A stretch of DNA of 64,000 nt from Gymnothorax reevesii. Lineage: Eukaryota > Chordata > Actinopteri > Anguilliformes > Muraenidae. Positions 1 to 11,900 of this stretch are shown here, one piece after another. The DNA lies in contig CM056573.1 of the NCBI GenBank assembly GCA_029721435.1, positions 8,283,001 through 8,347,000 on the forward strand, given 5' to 3'. The notes below the pieces were generated by a model, which had not been told where the DNA came from, did not search any database, and saw nothing but the letters and a program-made list of their open reading frames with translations. How positions within the stretch are numbered: the first letter of the stretch is position 1; the number at the start of each line of letters is the position of its first letter. Both the position numbers and the translations under genes were made by a program.

Positions 1-405
1 CAATGATTTTCTCTCTCATTTGAGGTAGACTTGGCAAACCTCGACCCATCTTCGCCTCTGGAGGACTAGGTCTAACCTGGATGCTGCTTTAGTACTGAAT
101 AATGATTACAGTTACTTGCTGACATCAGCTGTGTCAAATCACTTCATACTTCAAAATCTTTACTTCATTACCAGTCCTAAATTGGCCCAGTCCCAACTTT
201 TTTTGGAATGTGTTGCGGGCCTCTATGGCAGGAGTGTATGTAGATTTACAAAAAAAAAAAAAAAATGAAGTTGATAAGGAAAATTAAACATTTAATACCT
301 TGTCTTCATACTGTTTGTGGTGAAATACCAGTGAAAATCCCATGTTTCACTTTTTATAGGCATTTTCCATACCATCCCAACTTTTTCCAAGTTGGGGCTG
401 TAATT
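1..405 (-). repeat. Tc1-type DNA transposon, terminal fragment
   Basis: The right end (about 367-400) reads as an inverted-repeat end of the type CCCAACTTTTTCCAAGTTGG followed by GGGCTGTA. A second CCCAACTTTTTTTGGAATG motif lies at 191-210. The same arrangement occurs at 17282-17494, where it sits next to a Tc1-type transposase fragment on the minus strand, so this is read as another partial copy in the same orientation. No transposase coding sequence survives here. An A-run at 250-265 interrupts it. The family assignment is inferred from resemblance between copies. Confidence 0.5.
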
Positions 406-950
406 TTCTTGCTCTATAATTCCTCCACTTGAATATTGCAAAACAGTCTTTATAACATGAACAGATACATATTTGGCAAAGACTACGCTCGTTTTCAGTT
501 TGCGTAGCAGCCATTCACACTGTGCTGACAATTATAATGCAGTTCAAAGGTGAGATAAGGAAATAGAATAACACCAACCAAACAGTCACTGTTTGTGTAA
601 TGTCTCCATCTAGTGGAGACTGCAGTCAAAATTTCGAGTTGCAGATCTCGGGATTCCAAGCCGCAAAAGGGGTGTAAAATTCAACGAGGAAAAGAACAGG
701 ATGAAACAAAACTAAAAAACAAAAACAATGCATGGGATGCAACTGATCATGAACAATGAAATAATTAATTCCAGCTATAAAACACAAATAGTTTATGGGA
801 TGCCACTAGTCATGAACATTTATATAGTTTATTCCAAATTTAATTAAGAAGGAAAAAAACTACTGAAACATAATACAACCCCATTTCCAAAAAATAATAT
901 GAACAATACAAATAGGAAAATAAAACAGTGCTTTGTACTCGAGTGTCAAA
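406..950. other. No gene recognised
   Basis: AT-rich non-coding DNA with many stops in all frames. A further transposon-end-like motif, ACAACCCCATTTCC, lies at about 872-885. Nothing else can be supported. Confidence 0.6.
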
Positions 951-1415
951 ATTCATTGGACAGTGTCACATTCTTTATTTTGGTTCTATACTCTAGCACT
1001 TTAAGTTTAAAGGGCTACAATAACAATGTGTTAAATGTGGTGCAGTTTGTCAATATCAGCTGAACTGTTTAGAAACTGTAGAACACTTAGTCCATATTGT
1101 CCCCAATTTTTTGTGTGCAAAATGCTGGTCAGTTCAACAGACAGTAAAAAAAGTTATGATTTTAATATTGCATTGCATGTCCTATACATCTATCACTGCT
1201 TAAACTGGTGCAGAGAGATCACCTGATGCCAGGAGCCTTCCCTACTGATGCTCTTCCAGGCTTATATTGCAGCCGTCTTCAGTTTCTGTTTGTTTTGGGT
1301 ACTTTCTGTCTTCAGTCTCCTCCACAGCATGTAAAATGCTCATTCAATTGGATTCAGCAGATTGACTCAACTAACAGAACCAAAATAACAAAAAATGTGT
1401 CGCTGTCCAATGAAT
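951..1415. repeat. Fold-back (MITE-like) element
   Basis: The sequence at 951-986 (ATTCATTGGACAGTGTCACA continuing to GGTTCTA) recurs as an imperfect reverse complement at about 1377-1415 (GAACCAAAAT ... CTGTCCAATGAAT). The arms are roughly 36-39 bp with a few mismatches and an approximately 390-bp non-coding interior. This is the structure of a small non-autonomous inverted-repeat element. I did not find a convincing target-site duplication, so the exact ends and the superfamily are uncertain. Confidence 0.5.
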
Positions 1416-2097
1416 TGCGATGCTGACTGTAAATCATCATTGACCTGCTTTAAAGTAAAACTGTGCAAAGAAAAAAATATCAAGGGCCAGATTTTTTTCT
1501 TATCATATAAGGACCTGTGCTTCACAGTCACATGACTACCAATTCATCAAAATCACCCGAGTATGAGACGTTACCAATGATATAACAGTGTAAAAATAAC
1601 ACATTTAATTCACTGTATTACGAAAATAAATGTTATTTTATTATGATTATTACCCATGAATGATATGAACAGTAGAAATCTCCTAAAGACAGATGCACCA
1701 TATCTGCTCTATAAACAGCACTTAATGACAAGGGACCACAGAAAATGTGTGTTTTGCAGAAAAACGCAGAGAACAAAAATCGGTTTAATGAACAAATATA
1801 GGGTAATTTATCAAATCAATAAGGAACAAGAAAAGTCAGAAAAAGGTAGCAAAGGAATTTAGCCTCAGCATTGGTGTAGAAGAAATAGGGCCAGAGTTTA
1901 CACTATGTTCACGCCACCATTTCTACCCTGGTTAATCATCTCTACCCCTGTGACAGATTACTTGTAAGCAGTTGAATAAGCCTTTATACAGTTCCAAATT
2001 TTAGGGTAGGGGAAGTTTCTCGACACACAACTGGCATAGTTGGAAATATTTTTTGATCATTCTCGGCATTTTGGACGGCCATCTTATGGGCAGCATT
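1416..2097. other. No gene recognised
   Basis: AT-rich intergenic sequence. Short open frames here have no recognisable domain and no plausible splice context. Confidence 0.6.
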
Positions 2098-3420
2098 TTA
2101 TTTTTATTTATTTATTTATTTATTCAAGGACAGCATGTGCTTGCATTAATCGTTTACAAGAAATGAAGAGATGGGCACACTAGATTTAGCAATAAGCTAA
2201 TTTCCATCTGTAGTCCAACATGAAACCTAAAAACACACTATACAAGTCATAGAAAACATCCAGCATGACACCACATTCCAACAGTAGACTAACGAGCTGC
2301 TCTTAATGTGTTGATCACATAATATATCAAAATTCTCTTCTCAAAAAAAAAAAAAAAATTATGAATATAATTAAGGATATGTAACAATACAGACAACATA
2401 ATTATAAATTACAAAAATATTTATGGAAGTGCAAATGAAATTCCATAAAGGAGTATAATGGCACTGTTGAATACCGACAAGTTACAGAGATAAATACCAG
2501 CAATGGTAATTCAAAGTTACAAAGATATATACCAGCAATGGTAATACGGGGATCTACAAGCAGCAATAAAGTGACAGTGCATTTATGGCTGTAACAACCT
2601 TAAAATATGGACCAAATACACAAGAGAGAGAAGAAGAAGAAAAAAAAAACCTCAGAAAACAACAGAAGTTTATTTAAGCCATCCCATTTATACCCAGGAC
2701 AGAAATCCAAAACAGCACCCCATAATAGTTCCACAGTGAAGGCAGCACTGATTACTCAGAAGCCATCTTACCCTTGCAGTATGAAAATAATTATAGTTTG
2801 AGTTATTTTTTATAATGCCAGGGAGCCTGTTCCATTCTTTGATGGCCTTATAGGAAAAGGCAGATTGAGCAAAGGCAGAACTTCTTAATGGGATTTTGCA
2901 GTCCCCTCTCGAAACAGATCTTAAAGCCCTCATGCTCACCTCAGAGCAAAGTTGTACATAATTTTTCAATGAGGGTGGAGCAGCATTGTGAATTATTTTG
3001 TGAGCAAGACTAAGGTATGAAAATGTAATTAAATTATCAAAACTTAGTAAGTTGTATTTAGAAAGGATATTACAATGATGGTACTGTCTTGGTTTCCTGT
3101 CCAGTATCTTCAAGGCATGTCCTTACAATGATCTAATCGGATTTAGAGTGGATTGACTTGTCTGAGTCCAACATGGCATACAATATCTCATGTAGGACAG
3201 AATCATGGCATTCAAGTACATCTTGGCAGCCTCTGTTGTTAGCGACATCCTAATATGACGAAAATTAAATAAGTTGAACTTCAGTACACCGGACATTTTT
3301 TTAATGTGTTATTTTAAAACTCAAGTTAGTATCTAAAATAACACCTAGGTATTTAATCTCTTCAACATTTTTTATGCATTCACACAAAGGGGCAATGTTG
3401 AAAGATTAGCCGTTTTCTGT
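2098..3420 (-). mobile_element. Non-LTR retrotransposon (LINE), 3' part of ORF2, 5'-truncated
   Basis: On the minus strand the clearest open frame, at 3113-2688, encodes a 141-residue stretch beginning ILDRKPRQYHHCNIL and containing IIHNAAPPSL and SFDNLITFSYLSLAHK. This is the type of C-terminal tail found after reverse transcriptase in fish LINEs. Further upstream (about 3180-3260) another broken stretch reads like the end of the RT region (MYLNAMILSYMRYC). The 3' end on the minus strand is marked by a (TAAA)n tail, seen as TTTATTTATTTA at 2098-2124. Frames are broken and no catalytic RT motif is present, so this is a dead 5'-truncated copy. The clade is not resolved. Confidence 0.65.
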
Positions 3421-5020
3421 CGAGGATGACCTAAATTAACCCCTTGAAAATCCCTAAAAAATGCTCCAGAATCCAGCAAAAAACCATTTTTTGGTGATTA
3501 CTCCTTCAAAACCAAATCGATGATGCTCATTTTGTGGGTTCATTCATAAATTGGTAAGGTGCATGAGTATTTCAAATATCGGCAGAATTGGCCAACCAAT
3601 GGTTATCACTCTTTGTATGGTCTTTCCTTCCAATGAGATTAAATAGTTAATGATACTTGTGGTGCATTCATAACAAGATATTTTTTCCATGAATAATATA
3701 TCTTCTCTGCCCGACAGACCAGATTTTTATTTCTGGAAATGTATACCAGTTTACTTTCCGCCTGTTGAACAAGTGAAAGAAGATGAGGCACCATTAAAGG
3801 GGACCTATTTTGCTATATTTACAAGGTCATATTTTGATCTTGGACTCCCCTAGAGTACTCCTTATTGCTCTATGTCCAAAAACAGGGTCATTAACAGGTA
3901 ATTTAGCTCATACTGCCATCCTCAAAAAACCCCATTGGTAGTCCATTGTAGTCTCTGCCTGAAACGCCTCATTGGGGTGGCTCTTCCGCTTTGGCCCCCA
4001 CTCCCTGTGCGCCCACTTTCTTCTGACTGGCCAGCTCTGTGGAGGGCAGAGTTGGGCGGGACGAGGCTGAAGAACGCAGTTTTCCGGGTCCGCATCCCCA
4101 GAGTGAAACGTGAGGTACGGCTGCCATCTAATAAAGAATCGGCGGGGAAATTCCAAAATCTAAGGCTTTACTTAAATATAGATCTATTGAAATTAAATTG
4201 TTCTCATATACAGCGGCGAAAGTGGAGGATGCAGTGTGAAAGTCTGGCAACTCGAACTTGCTGTCGCCTACAATCTGCTACAGCAACAGTGGTGAGTACA
4301 GCGGTTTTTCTACTCTATAGCAAGGATGCAGGGAAAGCTAGAATCCACTTCATATAGACACATTTGTAGAATAGGTTGACATACCCAGGTGTAGACCAGA
4401 GACTGTAGAAATCCGGTGGGTCTGAGTTTAGAGGGAAACATGGACATGAGGAGCAGCTAAAAGTGGACCAACAAATTATGGACTGCTTCGGTGTGTATTA
4501 GGACCTGCTGGCTCAAGTGCATAACTGTGGTCTGTCCTCACCATGGAGAAACGAACAGCTTCTGCGCTGGTATATGAAGGAGGGGCGAAAGCTCTAGGCT
4601 AAACGGCCTTTTTGGAAATTGCCTGTGGTAATGGTTTATTTATTGCGTCGGAATGACTAGCGTTTCCTCGCAGAGAGTGGGAGCGTTATGGATAGTGAGC
4701 GAGAGTCAGATAGAGCTCCGGTTATGTCATGAACATAATACAGGTTTTACTGACCCTAAGTTCCATTTGTTTGGACCGTTGCTTATGTGGAGCAAGCGAA
4801 TTGCTAACTTCTACAGGATAGACTTTAATATTCAATTGCCGATTTAATATTCAATCGGCAATGCAGAGAAATTGTTTGTTATACCGGACACGTTATAGCC
4901 TGTATTTTTCCCTGTTGCTTTCACCGGTAGCATCAGAGAGCTTGCCCAGGTATTGGAGAAGTATCAGTCAGACCCTGGATAAGTAAAGCAATCGTTTCAC
5001 AAGCACCCAAAAACGCACCC
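3421..5020. other. Non-coding, probable transposon-derived
   Basis: No gene. At about 3795-3810 the sequence TTAAAGGGGACCTATTTTGC resembles the end of a DNA transposon common in fish, and the GC-rich stretch at 3950-4100 is probably its interior. This is only a resemblance. Open frames at 3935-4357 (plus) and 3908-4156 (minus) overlap antisense, have no recognisable domain, and are not called as genes. Confidence 0.4.
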
Positions 5021-7210
5021 CATCCATCCATCTATCTTCTACCGCTTATCCGGGGCCGGGTCGCGGGGGCAGCAGTCTAAGCAGGGATACCCAGACTTCC
5101 CTCTCCCCGAACACTTCCTCCAATTCTTCCGGGGGTATCCCGAGGCGTTCCCAGGCCAGCCGAGAGACATAGTCCCTCCAGCGTGTCCTGGGTCTTCCCC
5201 GAGGCCTCCTCCCGGTGGAGCATGCCCAGAACACCTTCCCAGGAAGGCATCCAGGGGGCATCCGATAGAGATGCCCGAGCCACCTCAGCTGGCCCCTCTC
5301 GATGTGGAGGAGCAGCAGCTCTACTCTGAGCTCCTCCCGGGTGACAGAGCTCCTCACCCTATCTCTAAGGGAGCGGCCCGCCACCCTGCGGAGGAAACCC
5401 ATTTCAGCCGCTTGTACCCGAGATCTCGTTCTTTCGGTCATGACCCAGAGTTCATGGCCATAGGTGAGGGTAGGAACGTAGATTGACAGGTAAATCGAGA
5501 GCTTTGCCTTTCGACTCAGCTCCTTCTTCACCACAACAAATCGATACAATGACCGCATTACTGCTGCCGCTGCACCGATCCGTCTGTCAATCTCACGCTC
5601 CATCCTTCCCTCACTCGTGAACAAGACCCCAAGATACTTGAACTCCTCCACTTGAGGCAAGAGCTCTCCTCCAACCCAGAGGGGGCTAGTCACCTTTTTC
5701 CGGTCAAGAACCATAGCCTCGGACTTGGAGGTGCTGATTCTCATCCCAGCTGCTTTGCACTGGGCTGCAAACCACCCCAGTGCATGCTTAAGGTCCTGGT
5801 TCGAAGGAGCCAACAGGACAACATCATCCACAAAAAGCAGAGATGACATCCTGTGGTCCCCTAACCAAACTCCCTCTGGCCCCTGGCTGTGCCTAGAAAT
5901 TCTGTCCATAAAGATAATGAGCAGAACCGGTGACAGAGGGCAGCCCTGCCGGAGTCCAACATGCACCGGGAACAGGTCTGACTTACTGCCGGCAATGCGA
6001 ACCAAGCTCCTGCTCCGGTCATACAGAGACCACACGGCCCTTAGTAGAGGGCCCCGGACTCCATACTCCTGAAGCACCTCCCGCAGAATGCCACGAGGGA
6101 CACGGTGGAATGCCTTCTCCAAGTCCAAAAAACACATGTGAACTGCTTGGGCAAACTCCCATGCACCCTCAAGCACCCTGCGGAGGGTATAGAACTGGTC
6201 CAGTGTTCCACGACCAGGACGAAAACCGCATTATTCCTCCTGGATCCGAGGTTCGACTATCGGCCGGATTCTCCTCTCCAGCACCCTTGAATAGACTTTA
6301 TCCGGGAGGCAGAGAAGTGTGATCCCCCTAAAATTGGAGCACACCCTCCGGTCCCCCTTCTTAAATAGAGGGACCACCACCCCGGTCTGCCAATCCAGAG
6401 GCACTGTCATCGACTGCCACGCGATGCTGCAGAGGCATGTCTACTAAGACAGCCCTACAAAATCCAGGGACTTGAGGTACTCAGGGCAGATCTCATCCAC
6501 TGCAGATCATGCCTTGCCTTGCCACTGAGGAGCTTCCGAACTACCTCAGTGACTTCAGCCCGAGTGAAGGATGAGTCAGTCTCTGGGTCCCCAGCCTCTG
6601 CTTCCTCTACGGAAGGCGTATCAGTGGGATTGAGGAGGTCCGCGAAATATTCCTTCCACCGGCCGACAATATCCCCAGTCGAAGTCAACAGCTCCCCACC
6701 TCCACTGAAAACAGTGTTGGCAGGGTACTGCTTTCCCCTCCTGAGGCGCCGGACGGTTTGCCAGAATCTCTTCGGGGCCAACCGATAGTCCTCCTCCATG
6801 GCCTCCCCGAACTTTTCCCATTACCAAGATTTTGCTTCTGCCACCGCTTGGGCCGCAGCAGGCTTAGCCTGCCGGTACCGGTCAGCTGCCTCAGGAGTCC
6901 CACGAGCTAAACAGGCTCGGTAAGATTCCTTCTTCAGCTTGACAGCATCCCTTACTTCCTGTGTCCACCACCGGGTTCAGGGATTGCCGCCACGACAGGC
7001 GCCGGAAACCTTACGGCCACAGCTTCGAACAGCCGCGTCAACAATGGAGGTGGAGAACATGGTCCAATCAGACTCAATGTCTTCAGCCTCCCATGGGATC
7101 TGGTCAAAGTTCTCTTGAAGGTGAGAATTGAAAACCCCTCTGACAGAGGGTTCCGCCAGACGTTCCCAACAGACCCAACCCAGTGGTTGTTTGTTTCTGA
7201 GAGGAGTCAA
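5021..7210 (-). mobile_element. RTE/Rex-type LINE, 5'-truncated and inactivated
   Basis: A minus-strand element. The 376-codon frame at 6176-5046 covers reverse transcriptase and the tail: CFLDLEKAFHRVPR (RT block), VGLRQGCPLSPVL, the catalytic-site block SSLLFVDDVVLLAP (FVDD), then PTLTYGHELWVMTERTRSRV and GRRPRGRPRTRWRDYVSRLA near the C-terminus. Upstream fragments of the same protein lie at 6799-6455 (linker, KRFWQTVRRLRRGK) and 7210-6977 (end of the endonuclease/linker), joined by stops and frameshifts. One stop lies just before the CGFRPGRGTLDQ segment near 6230. The 3' end is a CATCCATCCATC-type microsatellite at 5021-5036. Most of the endonuclease is missing. Family assignment as RTE (Rex3-like) rests on motif recognition. 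Confidence 0.8.
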
Positions 7211-8332
7211 AGCCTATTTCACACCGAAAAGTTTTTGAGTTGCTTTTTTACGACCATCACTCTGTTATCTGTTATCTCTTTGAATGGAAATGGCTCTGAA
7301 CGGGATAAAATCAATCTGACAAGTCACTTTTTTCATAACTGATTTCCATGTCATCAAAAAATTTTTTGAACAATTGAGGCAATCAAGACATTCAACAAAA
7401 CATTGTCATATTTGCTATTATTTTCTGCAACAGCGGCCGGGCAAATAAAGCCACATACCTAGCCAATACCTGTGGGTGTGTGTTTCAAGAGGTTCGCAAG
7501 AACGATTTTCTCCAGACACTCTTGATAATGGTAAAAATTGCAAATATTGCCAAAAGTTGTATCCATTACCAGCTGTTGGCATCAAAGTGACTCAACAAAC
7601 TTCAGTGTCTCAAAGTTTATTTGTGTTGTCATGGTGTGATAATGAAAAGAGATCATTGCACTATATGTTTGATCTCCATGTTGATTTCTCTGTGCAACAC
7701 TAACCAGGACTGTGTAGATTTTTTCTGCTCTGCACAGTTCTTGCACTTTAATATCCAATCTGATAACTTAAGTTGTTGCTATTGTTTATAGCCCTACTTG
7801 ATTTGTGTTGTTCAGATGAAGCACTGTTGTTTTTACCTTTTAATTGGGTTTTGATTTCTTGCTCTTCTATTTCTAGTATTCAATTTGAATCTTATGAAGG
7901 TTGCACTCCTATACCTCTCTGCGTCATGTTAACCTTGTCATGCCTTTTCAGTGCACTGAGGAAAGTGCACTGGAAAAATGGAAAAGGTGGAACTAGACTC
8001 AGATGTGAAGATGGAATAGGTTTTATTTTGCCTCTTCTGAAGCTCCACAAAGGCAGAAAAGGGAAATGCAAAAACAAACAGCAGACATGGTTACAAATTT
8101 AGTTACAGAAATGCACTGAACTATAACTGCAGTAACAGCACATTTAAGAGCCATTCCATGACAAAATGGCACTTTTTGAAGAAAATTGAGGTGTTGACCC
8201 ATCTAGAATTGAATGAAACTTGGCAGATCGGAAGATATGGTAATCTCAAAGAAAAAGCCAAATTTTTATGTCCGTATCTGAAGAAGTCTGGCGCCACCTG
8301 AAAGCCACTAAAGAGGCTCAGTTTTGCTTTTG
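7211..8332. other. No gene recognised
   Basis: Non-coding flank between the LINE and the LTR element. The stretch near 8110-8145 (ACTGAACTATAACTGCAGTA) resembles 17510-17545 and 33450-33480, so at least part of it is an old interspersed repeat. Confidence 0.5.
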
Positions 8333-8336
8333 ACAC

Positions 8337-8831
8337 TGTAATGTGAATATAGGCCACTAGATGGCAGTATTTACCTTTTTTTGTTAAGCTCAGACTGGAG
8401 TCATGTTTAGACATGTCCTGGACATGTCTGGGGCAAGTCTCAGAAAGTTAAAAAAAAGAGGTCTAAATGTGGGTGGGGTCTGCAAAAGAGTATATTAGGA
8501 AAAGAATTGAGACAGTAAAGTAGTAGGAGAAATTGCAAGAAGATGACCAGACCTGCCATTCTGTTCAAGACCTGTGACGTTTCTTTTGTGGATTTCTTTG
8601 CCTGTGTTTGAGCATTTTCTTCATCCGGGACATCACCAAGCCACCCCACCAAAAAGGGACTGTAATTATTTCTGTTTTTTCTTATTTATCAATCTTGGTC
8701 TTTAGTTGTAGGTTGTTATTAGTCTTTGTCTTTGTTAAAAATTAAATGTGTTTTAGTTGTTAAAACTGTGTTTGTCATCCCTTGCTGTTGCTGTTGTGTT
8801 ATAAATGTAATAACAAATTGGGACCATAACA
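8337..8831 (+). repeat. 5' LTR of Gmr1-type copy 1
   Basis: 495 bp with TG...CA ends. The TATA region reads TATATTA at 8491-8497, where the 3' LTR has TATATAA. A CTCF-like motif lies at 8354-8367. A 3-nt spacer (AAT) separates the LTR from the primer-binding site. Confidence 0.93.
8354..8367 (+). promoter_or_regulatory. CTCF-like motif in LTR
   Basis: CCACTAGATGGCAG fits the vertebrate CTCF core consensus CCASYAGRKGGCRS at every position. The identical motif is in the 3' LTR at 13885-13898. Binding is not shown by sequence alone. Confidence 0.5.
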
Positions 8832-8834
8832 AAT

Positions 8835-8852
8835 TGGGGGCTCGTCCGGGAT
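8835..8852 (+). promoter_or_regulatory. Primer-binding site, tRNA-Pro type
   Basis: TGGGGGCTCGTCCGGGAT lies 3 nt after the 5' LTR. This 18-mer is the standard proline-tRNA primer-binding sequence, as used by murine leukaemia-type retroviruses. It would prime minus-strand cDNA synthesis. Confidence 0.88.
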
Positions 8853-8944
8853 AGACCATTGTGTGAGTAATTTATTGAAAATCTAACATTCCAAATTGTG
8901 AAATTGTTTTTGTGAATTTTCCTAGATATATATTGACAACAGCA

Positions 8945-11900
8945 ATGGATGATTTCTTGGCATCACCAACCGTAGGGGTTTTGAAGTCTTTTAAAAAGAC
9001 AGAACTGCTAGAAATTTGCAGACAGTTGGAGCTGACAGAGGTAAAACCAGCCATGCGAAAAGCAAGACTGGCTAGAGAGATAGTTGAATATTACATTGAT
9101 GAAAATGTGTTTGCACCAGGAGATCTGGAACAGTTTCCAGTGGAAAATTCAAATATAGAAATGGAACTTAAATTAAAAATGCTAGAGATTGAAAGGGAGG
9201 AAAGAGAAAAAGAAAGGGAGGAAAAAGAAAAACAAAGAGAATTTGAGAGGGAAGAAAAAGAAAAACTAAAGCAGTTTGAGTTAGAAAAATTAGGAAGAGA
9301 AGAAAAACAAAGAGAATTTGAGAGAAAGAGGAAAGAGCAGAAAGAGAGAGACAGAGACAGAGAGATTTTGAATTAGAGAAATTCGATAGAGAAGAAAGAC
9401 TCCAAATGGAGCAACTAAAAATTAAAATTGAAAATAAAAATAAATTTTGTGCCAGTCAGGAGGTAAAACTGGTGCCTCCATTTTCAGAAAAGGATGTTGA
9501 CAACTATTTCCAGTGTTTTGAAAAGGTAGCAAAGAGTTGCCAGTGGCCAAAGGAACACTGGCCTCTGATGTTGCAAACTGTCCTCAAGGGTAAAGCTCAA
9601 CAAGCCTATTCGGCTTTGTCTGCAGATGATTCCTCTGATTATGAGGTGGTCAAAAAGGTTATTTTGAGAGCTTATGAGTTGGTTCCAGTGGCTTACCGAC
9701 AGAAATTCAGAGGTCTGAAGAAATCTGAAAATCAGACTTATGTTGAATTTGCTAATGAGAAGCAGGTTTGCTTTGAGCGCTGGTGTACTTCTATGGAGGT
9801 CAAGGATGATTTCAACTCACTAAAAGAGATGGTGTTAGTTGAAGAATTCAAGAACTGTGTTAAGGATGATGTTAAGACCTACCTTAATGAGAAGCAAGCA
9901 CTGAACTTGCAATCAGCTGCCAAATTTGCAGATGAATATGTTCTCACTCATAAGTCGAAATTTCAGTCTAGCAGTAACAATAAATGGTCCCAATTTCAGA
10001 AAAAGGGTTACGGTGATACCCAAGATTCCTCACCCAAAGACAAAGACAAATCTGGTGATGGTGCTCAGAAATCCAGTAACAGGTCTGATCAAAGTGTGAA
10101 AGCTGACAGTGACAAAAGTGGTCTAGTTTGCAGTTATTGCAAGAAATCTGGTCATGTTACAACTAACTGTTGGTTCCTTAAAGCTAAGAAAGAAAAAGAA
10201 AAGGATACCAAACCAAATGCCTTTGTGAAAACAAGGTTAGAAACCCCTGTAGTAGATAACCAATCTGCTAAATTGCCTGCTTCTTGTGGGGCTAAAAAGC
10301 CTAATACAGCTGACTTTGTGAGGGAGGAATTTCTTCCATTTGTGTCAGAGGGATTTGTGGCTCTGAATGAGCATACTACTCCTGTCCCCATATATATCCT
10401 AAGGGATACCGGAGCTTCTCAGTCACTTTTGTTGATGGACTCCTTGGAGTTACGTGATGAGACCGCTTCAGGGGATTTCATACTTGTACAAGGTATTGAA
10501 GGGAGGACTGTATCTGTACCCCTGCGCTCTATATTCTTGAAGTCAGATTTAGTTACAGGACAGGTAAAGGTGGGACTTATGTCAAGTCTACCTATAAAGG
10601 GTGTTTCTCTGTTGCTAGGCAATGACCTGGCTGAGGGCAAAGTAGTTCCCCCTGTACATCTTACTTCACAGCCGAGCACTGAAGATGGGGATGAGGACCC
10701 ATCTCTGTATACTTCTTGCGCAGTGACTCGTGCTATGGCCAAGAAGGCTAAAGAAGATGATGTTGTGGTGCCGTCCAGTACATTGAATAGTCAGGACTCA
10801 GGTGGTTCGCCTCATGACTCTGATTGGCCTACTATGGTTTCTCCGTTTGAGGACTTATCAGATACTTTTATCAGTTCTCTATTCAGCCAGCCGGATGGGT
10901 CTGGTGATTCTGATGTGTCTGGAGACTTGTCTCTGTCCAGAAAGCGGTTGATTGAGGAGCAAACTAATGATCCTGAAATTGGTGTACTAAAGAGGAGAGC
11001 CCTTCCTGAAAAAGAAATAGATGCAGTTCCAGTTGGGTATTATCTCAAGGATGGTGTGTTGATGCGGAAGTGGCGCCCTCCTGATATCCCTGCCAATGCA
11101 GATTGGGCAGTGGTCAGGCAAATTGTTGTTCCGAAGGTCTATAGGAATGAGATCTTAACAATGGCTCATAGTTTACCTTTAGGAGGTCATCTTGGTGTTA
11201 ACAAGACTGTTGATAAGATCATGAAACACTTCTTTTGGCCAGGGCTTCGGAAAGACGTTTCCAACTTTTGCAAAACCTGTCACACTTGTCAGGTAGTTGG
11301 AAAACACCAGTTAGACCCACCTGTAGCTCCATTGCAGCCTATCCCAGCATTTGGGGAGCCATTCTCTCGGGTCATTGTTGATTGCGTTGGTCCATTACCC
11401 AAGACTAGATCGGGAAATCAGTACTTGTTGACAATCATGTGTGCATCTACCAGATTCCCCGAAGCCATACCTCTACGTAACATCAAGGCAACTGCAATCT
11501 CGAAGGCTTTGATAAAGTTCTTCACGTTGTTTGGTCTTCCCAGGGAAATTCAGTCAGACTAAGGTAGCAATTTCACTTCAGGATTGTTTCAGCAGGTTGT
11601 GTATAAACTAGGTGCAAAACAGATTCTTTCTAGTGCCTATCATCCAGAAAGTCAGGGTGCCTTAGAGCGGTTTCATTCCACTCTCAAGATAATGATGAGG
11701 ACTTATTGTTATGACCATGAGAAAGACTGGGATGAAGGGGTTCATTTGCTGTTGTTTGCAGCTAGAGAAGCAGTGCAGGAGTCTACTGGATTCAGTCCAT
11801 TTGAGCTAGTGTTTGGTCATGAAGTGAGAGGACCTTTGCTATTATTGAGTGAACAATGGCAAGAGAAAGAGCCGCATATCAGTCTGTTAGACTATGTTAG

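Noticed and set aside
601..640. CTCF-like sequence CATCTAGTGGAG
   Set aside because: Two or more consensus positions mismatch. The same holds for the sequence near 31880 (CAACAGGAGGCGCTGG).
3935..4357. 140-codon plus frame overlapping an 82-codon minus frame
   Set aside because: GC-rich repeat-like sequence, no recognisable domain, open on both strands.
5271..6788. Several plus frames over the RTE-type LINE
   Set aside because: They are antisense to clear RT coding sequence on the minus strand.
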